The notes beneath the pieces are model-generated. The model did not search any database and had not been told where the DNA came from. It was given only the letters and a program-made list of their open reading frames with translations. DNA of 64,000 nucleotides, taken from positions 1,488,001 to 1,552,000 of the forward strand of contig NZ_JASGIV010000001.1 of assembly GCF_047654805.1 (NCBI RefSeq). Reading direction: 5' to 3'. Below, in pieces: positions 24,671 through 32,541 of the stretch. The stretch is from Pelomonas sp047654805 (GTDB lineage Bacteria > Pseudomonadota > Gammaproteobacteria > Burkholderiales > Burkholderiaceae_C). Each line of letters begins with the position of its first letter. Positions within the stretch are counted from its first letter, which is position 1. Position numbers and translations under genes: made by a program.

Positions 24671-26770
24671 CTAGCCCAACGATCCCAGCACCGAGATCTC
24701 GCGCTGCTCCGGCACCTCGTTGTAGGACAGTACGGCCAGCCCAGGTGCGAACAGCCGCGCGTAGCGAGCCAGTAGCGGGCGGATCTGCGGCATCACCAAC
24801 AGTACCGGCGACGCCCCCTGGGCCTTGAGCTGGTCGCGAGCGCTTGGCATGTGCAGCTGCAGCTGTGCCAGCAGCTGCGGGTCGACGGGATAGCTGTCCA
24901 GCGGCACCTTGGCATTGCCCTGGCGGGCCTGGTTCAACGCGGCCAGCAGCAGGTTCTCCAACTCGCTGCCGAGGTTGAACACGCGCAGCGTGCCGGTGGG
25001 GCCGCCGAGCTGGCCCACCAGCTGGCGGCGCAGCGTGCAGCGCACTTCGGCGGCCAGCAAGATGGGATCCTTGGTGGTTTCCGCGTGCTCCACCAGCGTG
25101 CTGGCAATCGGCACGATGTCCTTGATGGATACGCCCTCGGCCAGCAGCAGGCGCAGGATCTTCAGCAGCTGGGCGTGGTTGTAGGCCTTGTCCAGCGCGG
25201 CGGCCAACTTGGGCGCCTGGGCGGCCAGGCGTTCTTGCAGGGCCGTGATGTCGTCAAAGCGCAGCAGTTCGGGCAATTGCTCGCGAACGACCTTGGAGAG
25301 GTGGGTGGCGATGGTGCTGGCCACGTCCACCACCTGGTAACCCATTCCCAGCGCATGGGCCTTGTGTTGAGGCTCGATCCAGGTGACCGGAAGGCCGTAG
25401 GCGGGGTCGGTGCCGGGGATTCCGTCCAGCTCGCCGTAGACCTGCGGCGAGGCGATGGCCATCAGTCGGTCGGCCTGCACTTCGGCCTGGGCCAGCACCT
25501 GACCGTCCAGCAGCAGCGCGTACTGGCCGGGCTTGAGCGTCAGGTCGTCGCGTACGTTGATGGCCGGGAGCAGCAGGCCCATGCCTTCGCTGAGGCTCTG
25601 GCGCATGCCGCGCACGCGCTGCTGCAGCGGCGCACCGTGCTCCGGAGAGATCAGGCCCACCAGCTTGTAGCCCAGTGCCACCGACAGCGGCTCGACGGCA
25701 GGCAGGGCGCGCCAGTCCAGCTCAGGCGGCTGGCCGGTCAGCAGCGCAGCCTCGATGGGGGGAGCGGGCTTGACGTCCGGGGCCGTGCGCTGCGTCATTC
25801 GCCAGCCGGCATAGGCCAGCACCGCCGCAAAGCCCAGGAAGGGCACGGTGGGCATGCCCGGGATCAGCGCGAGCGTCGTCATCACGCCGGCGGCGCTGTA
25901 CAGCACCTGCGGCGAGGCCAGCAGTTGGTGGCCGATCTGGGCCTCGAAGGCACCGTCGGCGTCGCCCGAGTCACTGACGCGGGTGACGATGATGGCCGCC
26001 GCAGCCGACAGCAGCAGCGCCGGGATCTGCGCGACCAGGCCGTCACCGATGGTCAGCAGCGCATAGGTGCGGAAGGCTTCGCCCAGGCTGAGGTCGTGCA
26101 TCAACGCGCCGATGGCGACGCCGCCGATCATGTTGATCAGCAGGATCAGGATGGACGCGATTGCGTCGCCGCGCACGAACTTGCTGGCGCCATCCATGGC
26201 GCCGTAGAAGTCAGCCTCGTCGCCCACTTCCTTGCGGCGCTGCTGTGCCTTCTCCTGGTTGATGAGACCGGCGTTCAGGTCGGCATCGATGGCCATCTGC
26301 TTGCCGGGCAGGGCGTCCAGCGTGAAGCGGGCAGAGACCTCGGAGATTCGTTCCGCGCCCTTGGTGACGACGATGAAGTTCACCACCATCAGGATCACGA
26401 ACACCACCAGGCCAACGACGAAGTTGCCGCCGATGACGACGTTGCCGAAGCTCTCGATGACCTGGCCGGCCGCGTGAGTGCCCTCGTGACCGTGCAGCAG
26501 CACGACTCGCGTGGACGCCACGTTCAGTGACAGCCGCAGCAGTGTCGTTGCCAGGATGATGCTCGGGAACACCGAGAAGTCCAGCGGCCGCTTGCTGTTC
26601 ACGCTGACGAGGATGACCACCAGCGCCAGCACGATGTTGAAGGTGAACAGCGCGTCCAGCAGAACCGGCGGCAACGGCAGGATGACCATGCCGAGGATGG
26701 CCAGCAGGAATAGCGGCGCGGCGACGCGGTAGGGGCCTAGCTGGGCCTGGAGTCGGCTGAGGAAGTTCAT
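24671..26770 (-). CDS. flhA: Flagellar export gate protein FlhA
   Basis: 699 residues (E. coli 692). About eight membrane helices fill residues 1-325, with the FHIPEP-type motif region PALLLSAAAAIIVTRVSDSGD and the export-channel segment FVRGDAIASILILLINMIGG. The cytoplasmic C-terminal domain binds chaperone-substrate complexes and FliI/FliJ. It is the last gene of the fliM-N-P-Q-R-flhB-flhA run, with its ATG overlapping the flhB end by four bases. It works in the inner membrane inside the MS ring. Confidence 0.97.
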   Translation of the reverse strand: MNFLSRLQAQLGPYRVAAPLFLLAILGMVILPLPPVLLDALFTFNIVLALVVILVSVNSKRPLDFSVFPSIILATTLLRLSLNVASTRVVLLHGHEGTHAAGQVIESFGNVVIGGNFVVGLVVFVILMVVNFIVVTKGAERISEVSARFTLDALPGKQMAIDADLNAGLINQEKAQQRRKEVGDEADFYGAMDGASKFVRGDAIASILILLINMIGGVAIGALMHDLSLGEAFRTYALLTIGDGLVAQIPALLLSAAAAIIVTRVSDSGDADGAFEAQIGHQLLASPQVLYSAAGVMTTLALIPGMPTVPFLGFAAVLAYAGWRMTQRTAPDVKPAPPIEAALLTGQPPELDWRALPAVEPLSVALGYKLVGLISPEHGAPLQQRVRGMRQSLSEGMGLLLPAINVRDDLTLKPGQYALLLDGQVLAQAEVQADRLMAIASPQVYGELDGIPGTDPAYGLPVTWIEPQHKAHALGMGYQVVDVASTIATHLSKVVREQLPELLRFDDITALQERLAAQAPKLAAALDKAYNHAQLLKILRLLLAEGVSIKDIVPIASTLVEHAETTKDPILLAAEVRCTLRRQLVGQLGGPTGTLRVFNLGSELENLLLAALNQARQGNAKVPLDSYPVDPQLLAQLQLHMPSARDQLKAQGASPVLLVMPQIRPLLARYARLFAPGLAVLSYNEVPEQREISVLGSLG

Positions 26771-27906
26771 GGGGTCTGCGGGTCCGAGAGGTGCGTGGGC
26801 ACCGGCAAGTCGGTGGGCGGCGGTGGGGCGCTGCGGCGCCTGCCGTTCTGGAAGGCCTTGAGCTGCATCACATAGCTCAGCACCTGAGCCACCGCCTGGT
26901 ACAGCGATGCCGGGATCTGCTGCTGAACCTGGGAGCTGTTGTAGAGGGCGCGCGCCAGCGGCGGCAGCGAGAGTGTCTGCACGCCGTGCTGGCGGGCGAT
27001 CTCGCGGATGTAGAAGGCCATCTCATCCACGCCCTTGGCGACCACGAAGGGCGCCTCGGCACGCTGGTCGTCATAGCGCAGCGCCACGGCGTAGTGCTCG
27101 GGGTTGACGATGACGACGTCGGCCTGCGGCACGGTCTTGCGTACGGCGCGCTGTGCCAGCGCGCGCTGCAGCTGGCGGATGCGCTGGCGCACTTCGGGAC
27201 TGCCTTCTTGCTGCTTGTGCTCGTCCTTGACTTCTTGCTTGCTCATCCGCTGGCCGCGCATGAAGAAGAAATGCTGCAGGGGCGCATCGATTAGCGCGAA
27301 CAACAGCAGGACGCCAGCCAGCGACAGCAGCGCGTCCAGCATCAGGCCGGCGCCGTCGATCAATGCCTCATCGAGGCTTCGTCCCTGCAGCGCCAGGTAC
27401 TCGGGGCCCATGCTGCGACTCATGTGCACCAGCAGCGCCAGCACGCAGGCGACCTTGCCGATGGAGATGGCCAGTTCGCTGTAGTGCTTGGCGCTGAACA
27501 GCCGCCCCAGGTTGGACAGCGGCGACATGCGTGAGAAGTCAGGCATCCAGCGCGACGAGCTGAACACGAGGCCGCCGGGCATGACGGACGCCAGCAGCGC
27601 CACTGCCGGCAGCACCAGCAGTGGCAGGCAGATCTTGGCTAGCAGACTCATCACGTGGAGGAAGCTGGCCGACCAGACGTTGTCCTGCGCACCCTCTGCG
27701 TCCAGCAGCGCGAAGCCCAGCGTGAAGAGCTGGCGGAAATCTTCCAGGTACAGCGGCATCAGCAGCGTGAGCAGTTTGAAGCCCAGCAGCACGCCCACCG
27801 CCATCGACAGGTCGCGCGAGCGCGGCACCTGGCCCTTCTCGCGTGCCTTGCGCAGCTTCTGGTCTGATGGCTTCTCGGTCTTGTCGCCGCTGCTGCTGTC
27901 AGACAT
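26767..27906 (-). CDS. flhB: Flagellar export switch protein FlhB (NPEH variant)
   Basis: 379 residues. The opening DKTEKPSDQKLRKAREKGQ and four membrane helices (about 30-210) are typical. The cytoplasmic domain normally cleaves itself at Asn-Pro-Thr-His to switch export from rod/hook to filament proteins. Here the site at 268-271 reads Asn-Pro-Glu-His (VIVNPEHYAVALRY), keeping the Asn-Pro bond and His but replacing Thr by Glu. The gene overlaps both neighbours in the operon. Confidence 0.96.
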   Translation of the reverse strand: MSDSSSGDKTEKPSDQKLRKAREKGQVPRSRDLSMAVGVLLGFKLLTLLMPLYLEDFRQLFTLGFALLDAEGAQDNVWSASFLHVMSLLAKICLPLLVLPAVALLASVMPGGLVFSSSRWMPDFSRMSPLSNLGRLFSAKHYSELAISIGKVACVLALLVHMSRSMGPEYLALQGRSLDEALIDGAGLMLDALLSLAGVLLLFALIDAPLQHFFFMRGQRMSKQEVKDEHKQQEGSPEVRQRIRQLQRALAQRAVRKTVPQADVVIVNPEHYAVALRYDDQRAEAPFVVAKGVDEMAFYIREIARQHGVQTLSLPPLARALYNSSQVQQQIPASLYQAVAQVLSYVMQLKAFQNGRRRSAPPPPTDLPVPTHLSDPQTP

Positions 27907-28690
27907 GGCCTGCTCCGCCTCGCAAGCCTTGTCCGATCATCTCCAGCACGCGTTCCGTCATGCGCAAGTAGTGCGCGGGCACGAAGCTGAGCATCTGCGA
28001 CAGCATGAAGAGGCCGAACAGCGTCACCACCGCGAAACCCAGCGAGAACAGATTCAGCGTCGGAGCTACCCGGTTCAGCAGGCCCAGGCCCATCTGCACG
28101 ACGAAGGTGGACAGCACTACCGGCAGCGCCAGCAGCAACGCGGCGGAGAACACCCATGCCACGTTGTAGGCCACGGTCTCCAGCGAGATGGACAGCAGAC
28201 CCGAACCCACCGGCCACGCCTTGAAGCTCTGGCCTAGAACGCCCAGCAGCAGAAGGTGGCCGTCGACGCTGAAGAACACCAGCATGCACAGCACGCTGAG
28301 CAGCGCCGAGATCACATCCGACGAGCTACCGTTGAGAGGGTCGTTCATGACTGCCATGGCCAGGCCCAGTTGCGACGACAGCAGATAGCCCAGCACCGTG
28401 ATCGCGGCCATTGCGAGATGGAAGGCCAGCCCCAGCACGAAGCCCAGCACAGCCTGTTCGGCGGCCGCTGCCACGCCTTGAAGCGACCAGGGATTGATGC
28501 CGGCGATGGCAGTGCTCTGCGACACCGGCAGCAGCACCACGGCCAGCACCAGCGACAGCAGCACACGCACACTGACGGGCACCATGGCCTCGCCGATCAG
28601 CGGCGCGGCGCTGAGCATCGCGAGCGTGCGGCAGAACGGCCACCACAGCCCGCTCAGAAGCGCCAGCAACTGCGGAAAGACGACGTCCAT
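27899..28690 (-). CDS. fliR: Flagellar export gate protein FliR
   Basis: 263 residues, hydrophobic throughout with about six membrane segments. It forms the FliP5-Q4-R1 entry pore. The ATG at 28690 shares its A with the fliQ stop (TGATG). A longer frame running back across fliQ is rejected because the FliR family N-terminus (VFPQLLALLSGLWWPFCRTL) begins here. Confidence 0.95.
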   Translation of the reverse strand: MDVVFPQLLALLSGLWWPFCRTLAMLSAAPLIGEAMVPVSVRVLLSLVLAVVLLPVSQSTAIAGINPWSLQGVAAAAEQAVLGFVLGLAFHLAMAAITVLGYLLSSQLGLAMAVMNDPLNGSSSDVISALLSVLCMLVFFSVDGHLLLLGVLGQSFKAWPVGSGLLSISLETVAYNVAWVFSAALLLALPVVLSTFVVQMGLGLLNRVAPTLNLFSLGFAVVTLFGLFMLSQMLSFVPAHYLRMTERVLEMIGQGLRGGAGHV

Positions 28691-28959
28691 CACCCCACCA
28701 GCGAGGCGGCACGCTCGAAGATCGAGACGCAGAAATCCATCAGGTAGCCAACGATCCAGCGTCCGGTCAGCGTCACCGCCAGCAGCGTCACCAGCAGCTT
28801 GGGCAGGAAGGACAGCGTTTGCTCGTTGATCTGGGTGGCGGCCTGGAACAAGCTCACCAGCAAGCCCACCAGAAGCCCGGGCAGCACCAGAACCAGGGCC
28901 AGCAGCATGACGATGTGCACGGCCTCGCCCATCAGGTCGACGGCGATCTCCGGACTCAT
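28690..28959 (-). CDS. fliQ: Flagellar export gate protein FliQ
   Basis: 89 residues with two membrane helices, the full FliQ length. The signature GLLVGLLVSLFQAATQINEQTLSFLPK is spread over residues 30-56. It is part of the export pore with FliP and FliR. GAGGGG lies five bases before the ATG. The 106 bases up to fliP are the largest gap inside this otherwise overlapping operon and hold no gene that I can support. Confidence 0.96.
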   Translation of the reverse strand: MSPEIAVDLMGEAVHIVMLLALVLVLPGLLVGLLVSLFQAATQINEQTLSFLPKLLVTLLAVTLTGRWIVGYLMDFCVSIFERAASLVG

Positions 28960-29065
28960 GCTCGCCCCTCGTCCGACGGGTATGCCAGGTGGCCACCCGG
29001 GGTGATGCGACCGGGCCTGGGGGCGGCCTGGTGCTCGGGCTGCATCGAGTCTTCGCGCAACGGCA

Positions 29066-29821
29066 TCAGTTCACCATCCTGACGCTGGACACCAGGGTGT
29101 TGACGGTCAGCGTCCAGCCATCCACCAGCACGAACAGCAGCAGCTTCAGCGGCAGCGAAATGACCAGCGGGCTGAGCATCATCATGCCCATGGCCATCAG
29201 CACCGAGGCGACGACCAGGTCGATGACCAGGAAGGGGATGAACAGCATGCAGCCGATCTGGAAGGCGGTCTTCAGCTCGGACAGCACGAAGGCCGAGAGC
29301 TTGACCGGGAAGCTGTGTGCCGTGGCTTCAGTGACGCCTTCTTCACCCGCCAGCTTGGCGACCTGGGAGAGCGCGGTCTTGCTGGTCTGCGCGAGCATGA
29401 AGCGCGACATCGGCGCCTCGGCCACCTGCAGCGCCTGTGTCAGCGTGATCTTCTCGGCGTCGTAGGGCACGAAAGCCTCATTCCAGATCTGCGTGCCGAT
29501 GGGCCGCATGACGAGAATGGTGAGGATCAGCGCCACCCCGGTGATGAGCCGGTTGGGCAGGCCCTGCTGAAGGCCCAGGGCCTGGCGCAGCAGCGACAGC
29601 ACGATGACGAAGCGCGTGAAGCTGGTCATCATGAGCACCAGCGAGGGCAGCAGCCCCAGCAGGGTCATGATGATCAGGACTTGCGTCTTGACCGTGAAGT
29701 CGCCTGCGGCGCCACCGGGCTGGGCGCCGGCGATCTTGAGGGTCTGCGCGAACACCGGATGGTGCAGCAGCGTCAGGCCCAGGCCCAGGGCCGTCAGGCC
29801 CAGGGCTTTGAACGGTTTCAT
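29066..29821 (-). CDS. fliP: Flagellar export gate protein FliP
   Basis: 251 residues. A cleavable signal peptide (LGLTALGLGLTLLHHPVFAQ) is followed by four membrane helices with FliP signatures, such as LLPSLVLMMTSFTRFVIVLS and LLFVLVDGWTL near the end. Five copies build the core of the export pore. Its ATG overlaps the fliN stop by four bases. Confidence 0.96.
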   Translation of the reverse strand: MKPFKALGLTALGLGLTLLHHPVFAQTLKIAGAQPGGAAGDFTVKTQVLIIMTLLGLLPSLVLMMTSFTRFVIVLSLLRQALGLQQGLPNRLITGVALILTILVMRPIGTQIWNEAFVPYDAEKITLTQALQVAEAPMSRFMLAQTSKTALSQVAKLAGEEGVTEATAHSFPVKLSAFVLSELKTAFQIGCMLFIPFLVIDLVVASVLMAMGMMMLSPLVISLPLKLLLFVLVDGWTLTVNTLVSSVRMVN

Positions 29822-30195
29822 GACTGCAGCGAATCCAGGTCCAGCCCGTCGATCTCGATGATCTTCAGGCCGTAGTTCTCACCGCTGACGACGACCTCGG
29901 CGCGGCCGATGGCGGTGCCGTTGACCTTGATGATCAGCGGCTCGCCCGCCAGGCTGTCCAGTTCCACCACGCTGTCGGCCTGCAGGTTGGCCAGGTCGTA
30001 CAGCGATAGCTTGGCCTCGCCCACCTCCAGCGTCAGCGTGACCGGGATCTTGCGCATCAGCTTGGGCAGATCGCGCGACGGTGACGCATGGGCGGCGGGC
30101 TGGGCGTCGGCCGGCAGCGCCAAGTCCTGCTCGGGGAATTCGTTCAGCAGTGCCTCGATGGCCTGGTTGTCATTCATGTTCATCGGGTTGCTCAT
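29818..30195 (-). CDS. fliN: Flagellar C-ring protein FliN
   Basis: 125 residues. The N-terminal 45 are variable; the C-terminal SpoA/surface-presentation domain (IPVTLTLEVGEAKLSLYDL to the end) is the conserved ring-forming part. FliN forms the bottom of the switch complex with FliM and also docks FliH at the export gate. The ATG at 30195 gives the usual length. A 120-base gap with a possible repeat separates it from fliM. Confidence 0.93.
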   Translation of the reverse strand: MSNPMNMNDNQAIEALLNEFPEQDLALPADAQPAAHASPSRDLPKLMRKIPVTLTLEVGEAKLSLYDLANLQADSVVELDSLAGEPLIIKVNGTAIGRAEVVVSGENYGLKIIEIDGLDLDSLQS

Positions 30196-30248
30196 GTCAA
30201 TTGCTCCACCGCACCGCGTGGCTCGCGCTGCAGAAAACTTGCGGGCCG

Positions 30249-30311
30249 AGCGCCGAGCCACTCCCGAGCCGCCCTTCGGGGGACCGGCCAAGGCAGGCTT
30301 TGGACGAGGGG
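30249..30311 (+). repeat. Possible dispersed intergenic repeat, copy B
   Basis: AGCGCCG at 30249, TTCGGGGG at 30275-30282 and TGGACGAGGGG at 30301-30311 repeat the block order of copy A near flhA. Here it sits between fliM and fliN, just past the fliM stop. The 10-mer GGACGAGGGG also occurs on the minus strand before fliQ (28965-28974), where it may simply be the ribosome site. Confidence 0.35.
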
Positions 30312-30315
30312 TTCA

Positions 30316-31140
30316 TCATTCCGCGTCCGCAAAAGAAGTCAGGCACAGCTTGCCTTGGTGCTCGGCCACCGAGGCGGTGAACAGGCACGAGCCGTCGACC
30401 AGTACCTGCGTCGCCTTGGGGTTCAAGCGCACGGGCACGAGGTCGCCGGGGCGCAGGTCCAGCAGCTCACCCAGCGACAGGGTCTGCTGCAGCAGCCGCG
30501 CCTGCAATTTCACGTCGAGCCGGCGTGCCAGCGCCTGGGGCGGCGTAGTGCGCGGGCGCGGCGCGCGCGGGGGCTGGCCATCGGCCAGGCGCCTCAACAG
30601 CCGGTCCATGCAGGCGCCGTCCAGACCGACGAAGAGGGTGCTGGCCAGGCCCTGCTCGGGTTCGCCGATGGCGGCCTGCAGCATCCAGCCGCCGGGTGCC
30701 AGACCCGACAGCGGGTGGTGCTGCAGCGTGAAGTCCGTGGCAGGCAGGCCCAGTGCCTGCTGCACGCAGCCCAGCACCTGACGGCACAGCAGCGCCTGCA
30801 GGCGCTCCTCGGTGGCGGTTTGCTGTGCATTGGCCACGTCGGCCAGACTGCCGCCGTAGCGGTGGGCCATCAGGCTCAGCACCAGGTTGCGTTCGAGCAG
30901 GCAGCTCATGCGGCCCACGTCGGTATCGCAGATCAGCCAGCGGCCGCCCGCGCCTTGTCCGGGGGCGAGGCTGACGTCGCCGACCTGGTAGTGGGCGCGG
31001 TAGCGACGGTTGTGCTGGCGCAGCAGGTCACCCAGGGCCTCGCGCAGCTCCCCGGTGAACTGCGGCAGCAGGTGCACCGGCCGGCCCAGCGTGCGTGGGT
31101 CCTGCACGGCGGGGGGGGTGGGGGAGGCGGGGGTGCTCAT
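30316..31140 (-). CDS. fliM: Short lateral-type FliM (flagellar switch protein)
   Basis: 274 residues, about 60 shorter than typical FliM. The C-terminal SpoA domain (about 200-274, SLGELLDLRPGDLVPVRL) and its place before fliN support FliM. The N-terminal CheY-P-binding peptide (LSQxEIDALL type) is missing; the protein starts with a Pro-rich MSTPASPTPP segment and enters the middle domain by residue 20. This fits the FliM of lateral (Flag-2) systems. The ATG at 31140 is the last that keeps the middle domain. The transcript start upstream is not clear. Confidence 0.8.
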   Translation of the reverse strand: MSTPASPTPPAVQDPRTLGRPVHLLPQFTGELREALGDLLRQHNRRYRAHYQVGDVSLAPGQGAGGRWLICDTDVGRMSCLLERNLVLSLMAHRYGGSLADVANAQQTATEERLQALLCRQVLGCVQQALGLPATDFTLQHHPLSGLAPGGWMLQAAIGEPEQGLASTLFVGLDGACMDRLLRRLADGQPPRAPRPRTTPPQALARRLDVKLQARLLQQTLSLGELLDLRPGDLVPVRLNPKATQVLVDGSCLFTASVAEHQGKLCLTSFADAE

Positions 31141-31325
31141 GGGCAGGTGGCGGGTGAATATCGAGGCGGCGCGGTTCTGCGCATATTCTGGCAGCGCCGG
31201 TCGGGTATGGGGCTGCGCGGATTTTGGCGAATTTTGATTATCCGGCAAAGCTCTGACGGCTATCGAAGGAATTCCCAGGGGAATCGCCGCGAAAAAAATC
31301 ACGTGTCCGCGGCCCGGGCGGGATT

Positions 31326-31352
31326 TAAGTCCACGGCCGTGCCAGTCGCCCT
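31326..31352 (+). promoter_or_regulatory. Sigma-28-like promoter in the fliE leader
   Basis: TAAGTCCA, 11 bases, GTCGCCCT. It matches the pattern shared with the sites before flagellin, fliD and flgK (TTAAGT block, same spacing, GYC..C.T block). It lies about 190 bases before the riboswitch. Confidence 0.4.
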
Positions 31353-31506
31353 GTTTTGGTGAGCAGCCGCCCGAAATTGGTGGGCGGCCCCGCTCATACA
31401 TGATGCGGCCGCTTGCGAAAAATGCGCGGCACGTCTTTCGCGTCATGCTGCATGTGCACAAAATCACGCCTCCTGGGGCGCTTCACTGCAGCGCAGCAAA
31501 AAGAAC

Positions 31507-31536
31507 TTGTATCCAGCTGCCGGGGCTCGCTACAGT
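31507..31536 (+). promoter_or_regulatory. Possible sigma-70-type promoter of the riboswitch transcript
   Basis: TTGTAT (31507-31512), an 18-base spacer and TACAGT (31531-31536). Transcription would begin at about 31543, almost at the 5' edge of the riboswitch, as expected for such RNAs. Confidence 0.45.
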
Positions 31537-31539
31537 CCG

Positions 31540-31640
31540 TTGCACCAGGGCACACCCGAACGAAAGTCGGGGTCGCAAAGCTTCCGGTCTACCGTGCGCG
31601 GCGCATGTTGCGCATCACGATAGCGGGGTTGCCAGACCTG
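31540..31640 (+). promoter_or_regulatory. Class I cyclic-di-GMP riboswitch (GEMM-I)
   Basis: The ordered motifs match the GEMM-I consensus: CAGGGCA (31546-31552), a hairpin CCCGA...TCGGG with a GAAA tetraloop (31562-31565), GGTCGCAAAGC (31571-31581, consensus GGACGCAAAGC), CCGGTCTAC (31584-31592), a variable hairpin with CGTG/CACG and GCGCA/TGCGC stems, and TAGCGGGGTTGCC (31621-31633, consensus TAGCGGGGTTACC). The GAAA loop and its CC/GG receptor side are those that fold around cyclic-di-GMP. It faces fliE, 540 bases downstream, so it should set expression of the fliE-to-motor transcript by cyclic-di-GMP. No clear expression-platform terminator is visible, so the mechanism and the sign of control are unknown. 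Confidence 0.88.
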
Positions 31641-31765
31641 AGTCTGCTGCACTGCGCGCCGCGCGGGTGCCGCGCTCTCTTCTGCCGGGCTGCTCACAGC
31701 GGCCTGTTGTGACCCGTTAGCAATCGCCGGGCTCGCCACCGACTCACCCGTTGGAGATTGCAACC

Positions 31766-31927
31766 ATGAGCGAGCCGAACCTCTTCACCCTGCTTGCGCT
31801 GCCGTCCAAGTCGAGCCAGCGCTGCAGGCCGTTCGCCGCCCGTGCGGGCCGGCTTTCTCCTCCGGTTGTTACCGTTTCCGGATCTGTCGCGCCAGGCGCC
31901 GCAGGTCCGTCGCGCCCGTCTGCGTGA
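31766..31927 (+). CDS. Possible 53-residue ORF after the riboswitch
   Basis: ATG with GGAG nine bases before it, 126 bases after the riboswitch, encoding MSEPNLFTLLALPSKSSQRC and then a Pro/Ala/Ser-rich tail ending in TGA. It is the only ORF in this gap with a good ribosome site. No family is recognised. It could be a leader peptide, a small regulator or chance. Confidence 0.3.
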   Translation: MSEPNLFTLLALPSKSSQRCRPFAARAGRLSPPVVTVSGSVAPGAAGPSRPSA

Positions 31928-32180
31928 CGCGGCCCTGAATTCAAGTCGTGAATACTGCCGATATATCCAAAAATAATCCAATGAAAGCAAAATCGGCAAA
32001 AGAGGGAGTGCAGATGACGATACGCTTCTCGCGAAGATTGTCCTGAAGAGAATTCCCGGCCGGGATCCAGTCGCGATCCGGCGGGTCAATCTGATTCAAA
32101 GCTGAATGAATATGCCCTTGACCGGGCAGGGGATGGTTTTGCCTGCAGCAGGCCAGCCCTTTGATGTGAAGGAATAGAAA

Positions 32181-32534
32181 ATGGCCGTCAACGCCTCCAT
32201 GGCACCGCCGCTGACCTCGGGCATGCTGGCCGAAATGGCCCGTCTGGATCAGGACGCGCAGCGCCTGGCCGCCAACGTCGAGCCGGCGCAGGCGGCCGGC
32301 GCCACTGCCGGCGCCGGCGGCTTTGCCGAGAGCATGGTGCAGGCGCTGCGTGGCGTGGACGGTCGGGACCAGGAGGCGGCGCAGCGTGTGGCGGCGGTCG
32401 AGACGGGTGAGAGCGACGACCTCGTCGGTGCCATGCTCGCCAGCCAGCAGGCCAGCCTGTCCTTCTCCATGCTCATGCAGGTGCGCAACAAGGTTGTTGG
32501 CGCCGTGGACGAGCTGATCAAGCTGCCGCTCTGA
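32181..32534 (+). CDS. fliE: Flagellar rod/MS-ring junction protein FliE
   Basis: 117 residues. The C-terminal part, FAESMVQALRGVDGRDQEA through SLSFSMLMQVRNKVVGAVDELIKLPL, matches FliE, which joins the MS ring to the proximal rod and is the first exported rod protein. AAGGAA lies eight bases before the ATG. It heads the long rightward operon and is the first full gene after the riboswitch. Confidence 0.93.
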   Translation: MAVNASMAPPLTSGMLAEMARLDQDAQRLAANVEPAQAAGATAGAGGFAESMVQALRGVDGRDQEAAQRVAAVETGESDDLVGAMLASQQASLSFSMLMQVRNKVVGAVDELIKLPL

Positions 32535-32541
32535 GGCCGAC

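Larger units (their letters stand above)
31141..32180. other. 1040-base non-coding interval between fliM and fliE
   Basis: The two arms of the flagellar locus diverge here. On the plus strand it holds a sigma-28-like site, a sigma-70-like promoter, a cyclic-di-GMP riboswitch and one possible 53-codon ORF. An AT-richer stretch at 31941-32030 follows. Lateral flagellar loci usually carry the sigma-54 activator gene lafK here, and no trace of it is seen. Confidence 0.8.

Noticed and set aside
30270..30305. Second riboswitch-like string (CCAAAGCCTGCC on the minus strand) between fliM and fliN
   Set aside because: It resembles the GCAAAGC block only; the tetraloop hairpin and the TAGCGGGG block are absent.
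31400..31763. Overlapping short ORFs on both strands in the fliM-fliE gap
   Set aside because: They overlap the riboswitch, lack ribosome sites and have no protein-like composition.
32100..32180. Sigma-54 promoter before fliE
   Set aside because: Only a poor GG-N10-GC match near 32129-32142; neither TGGCAC nor TTGC is complete.
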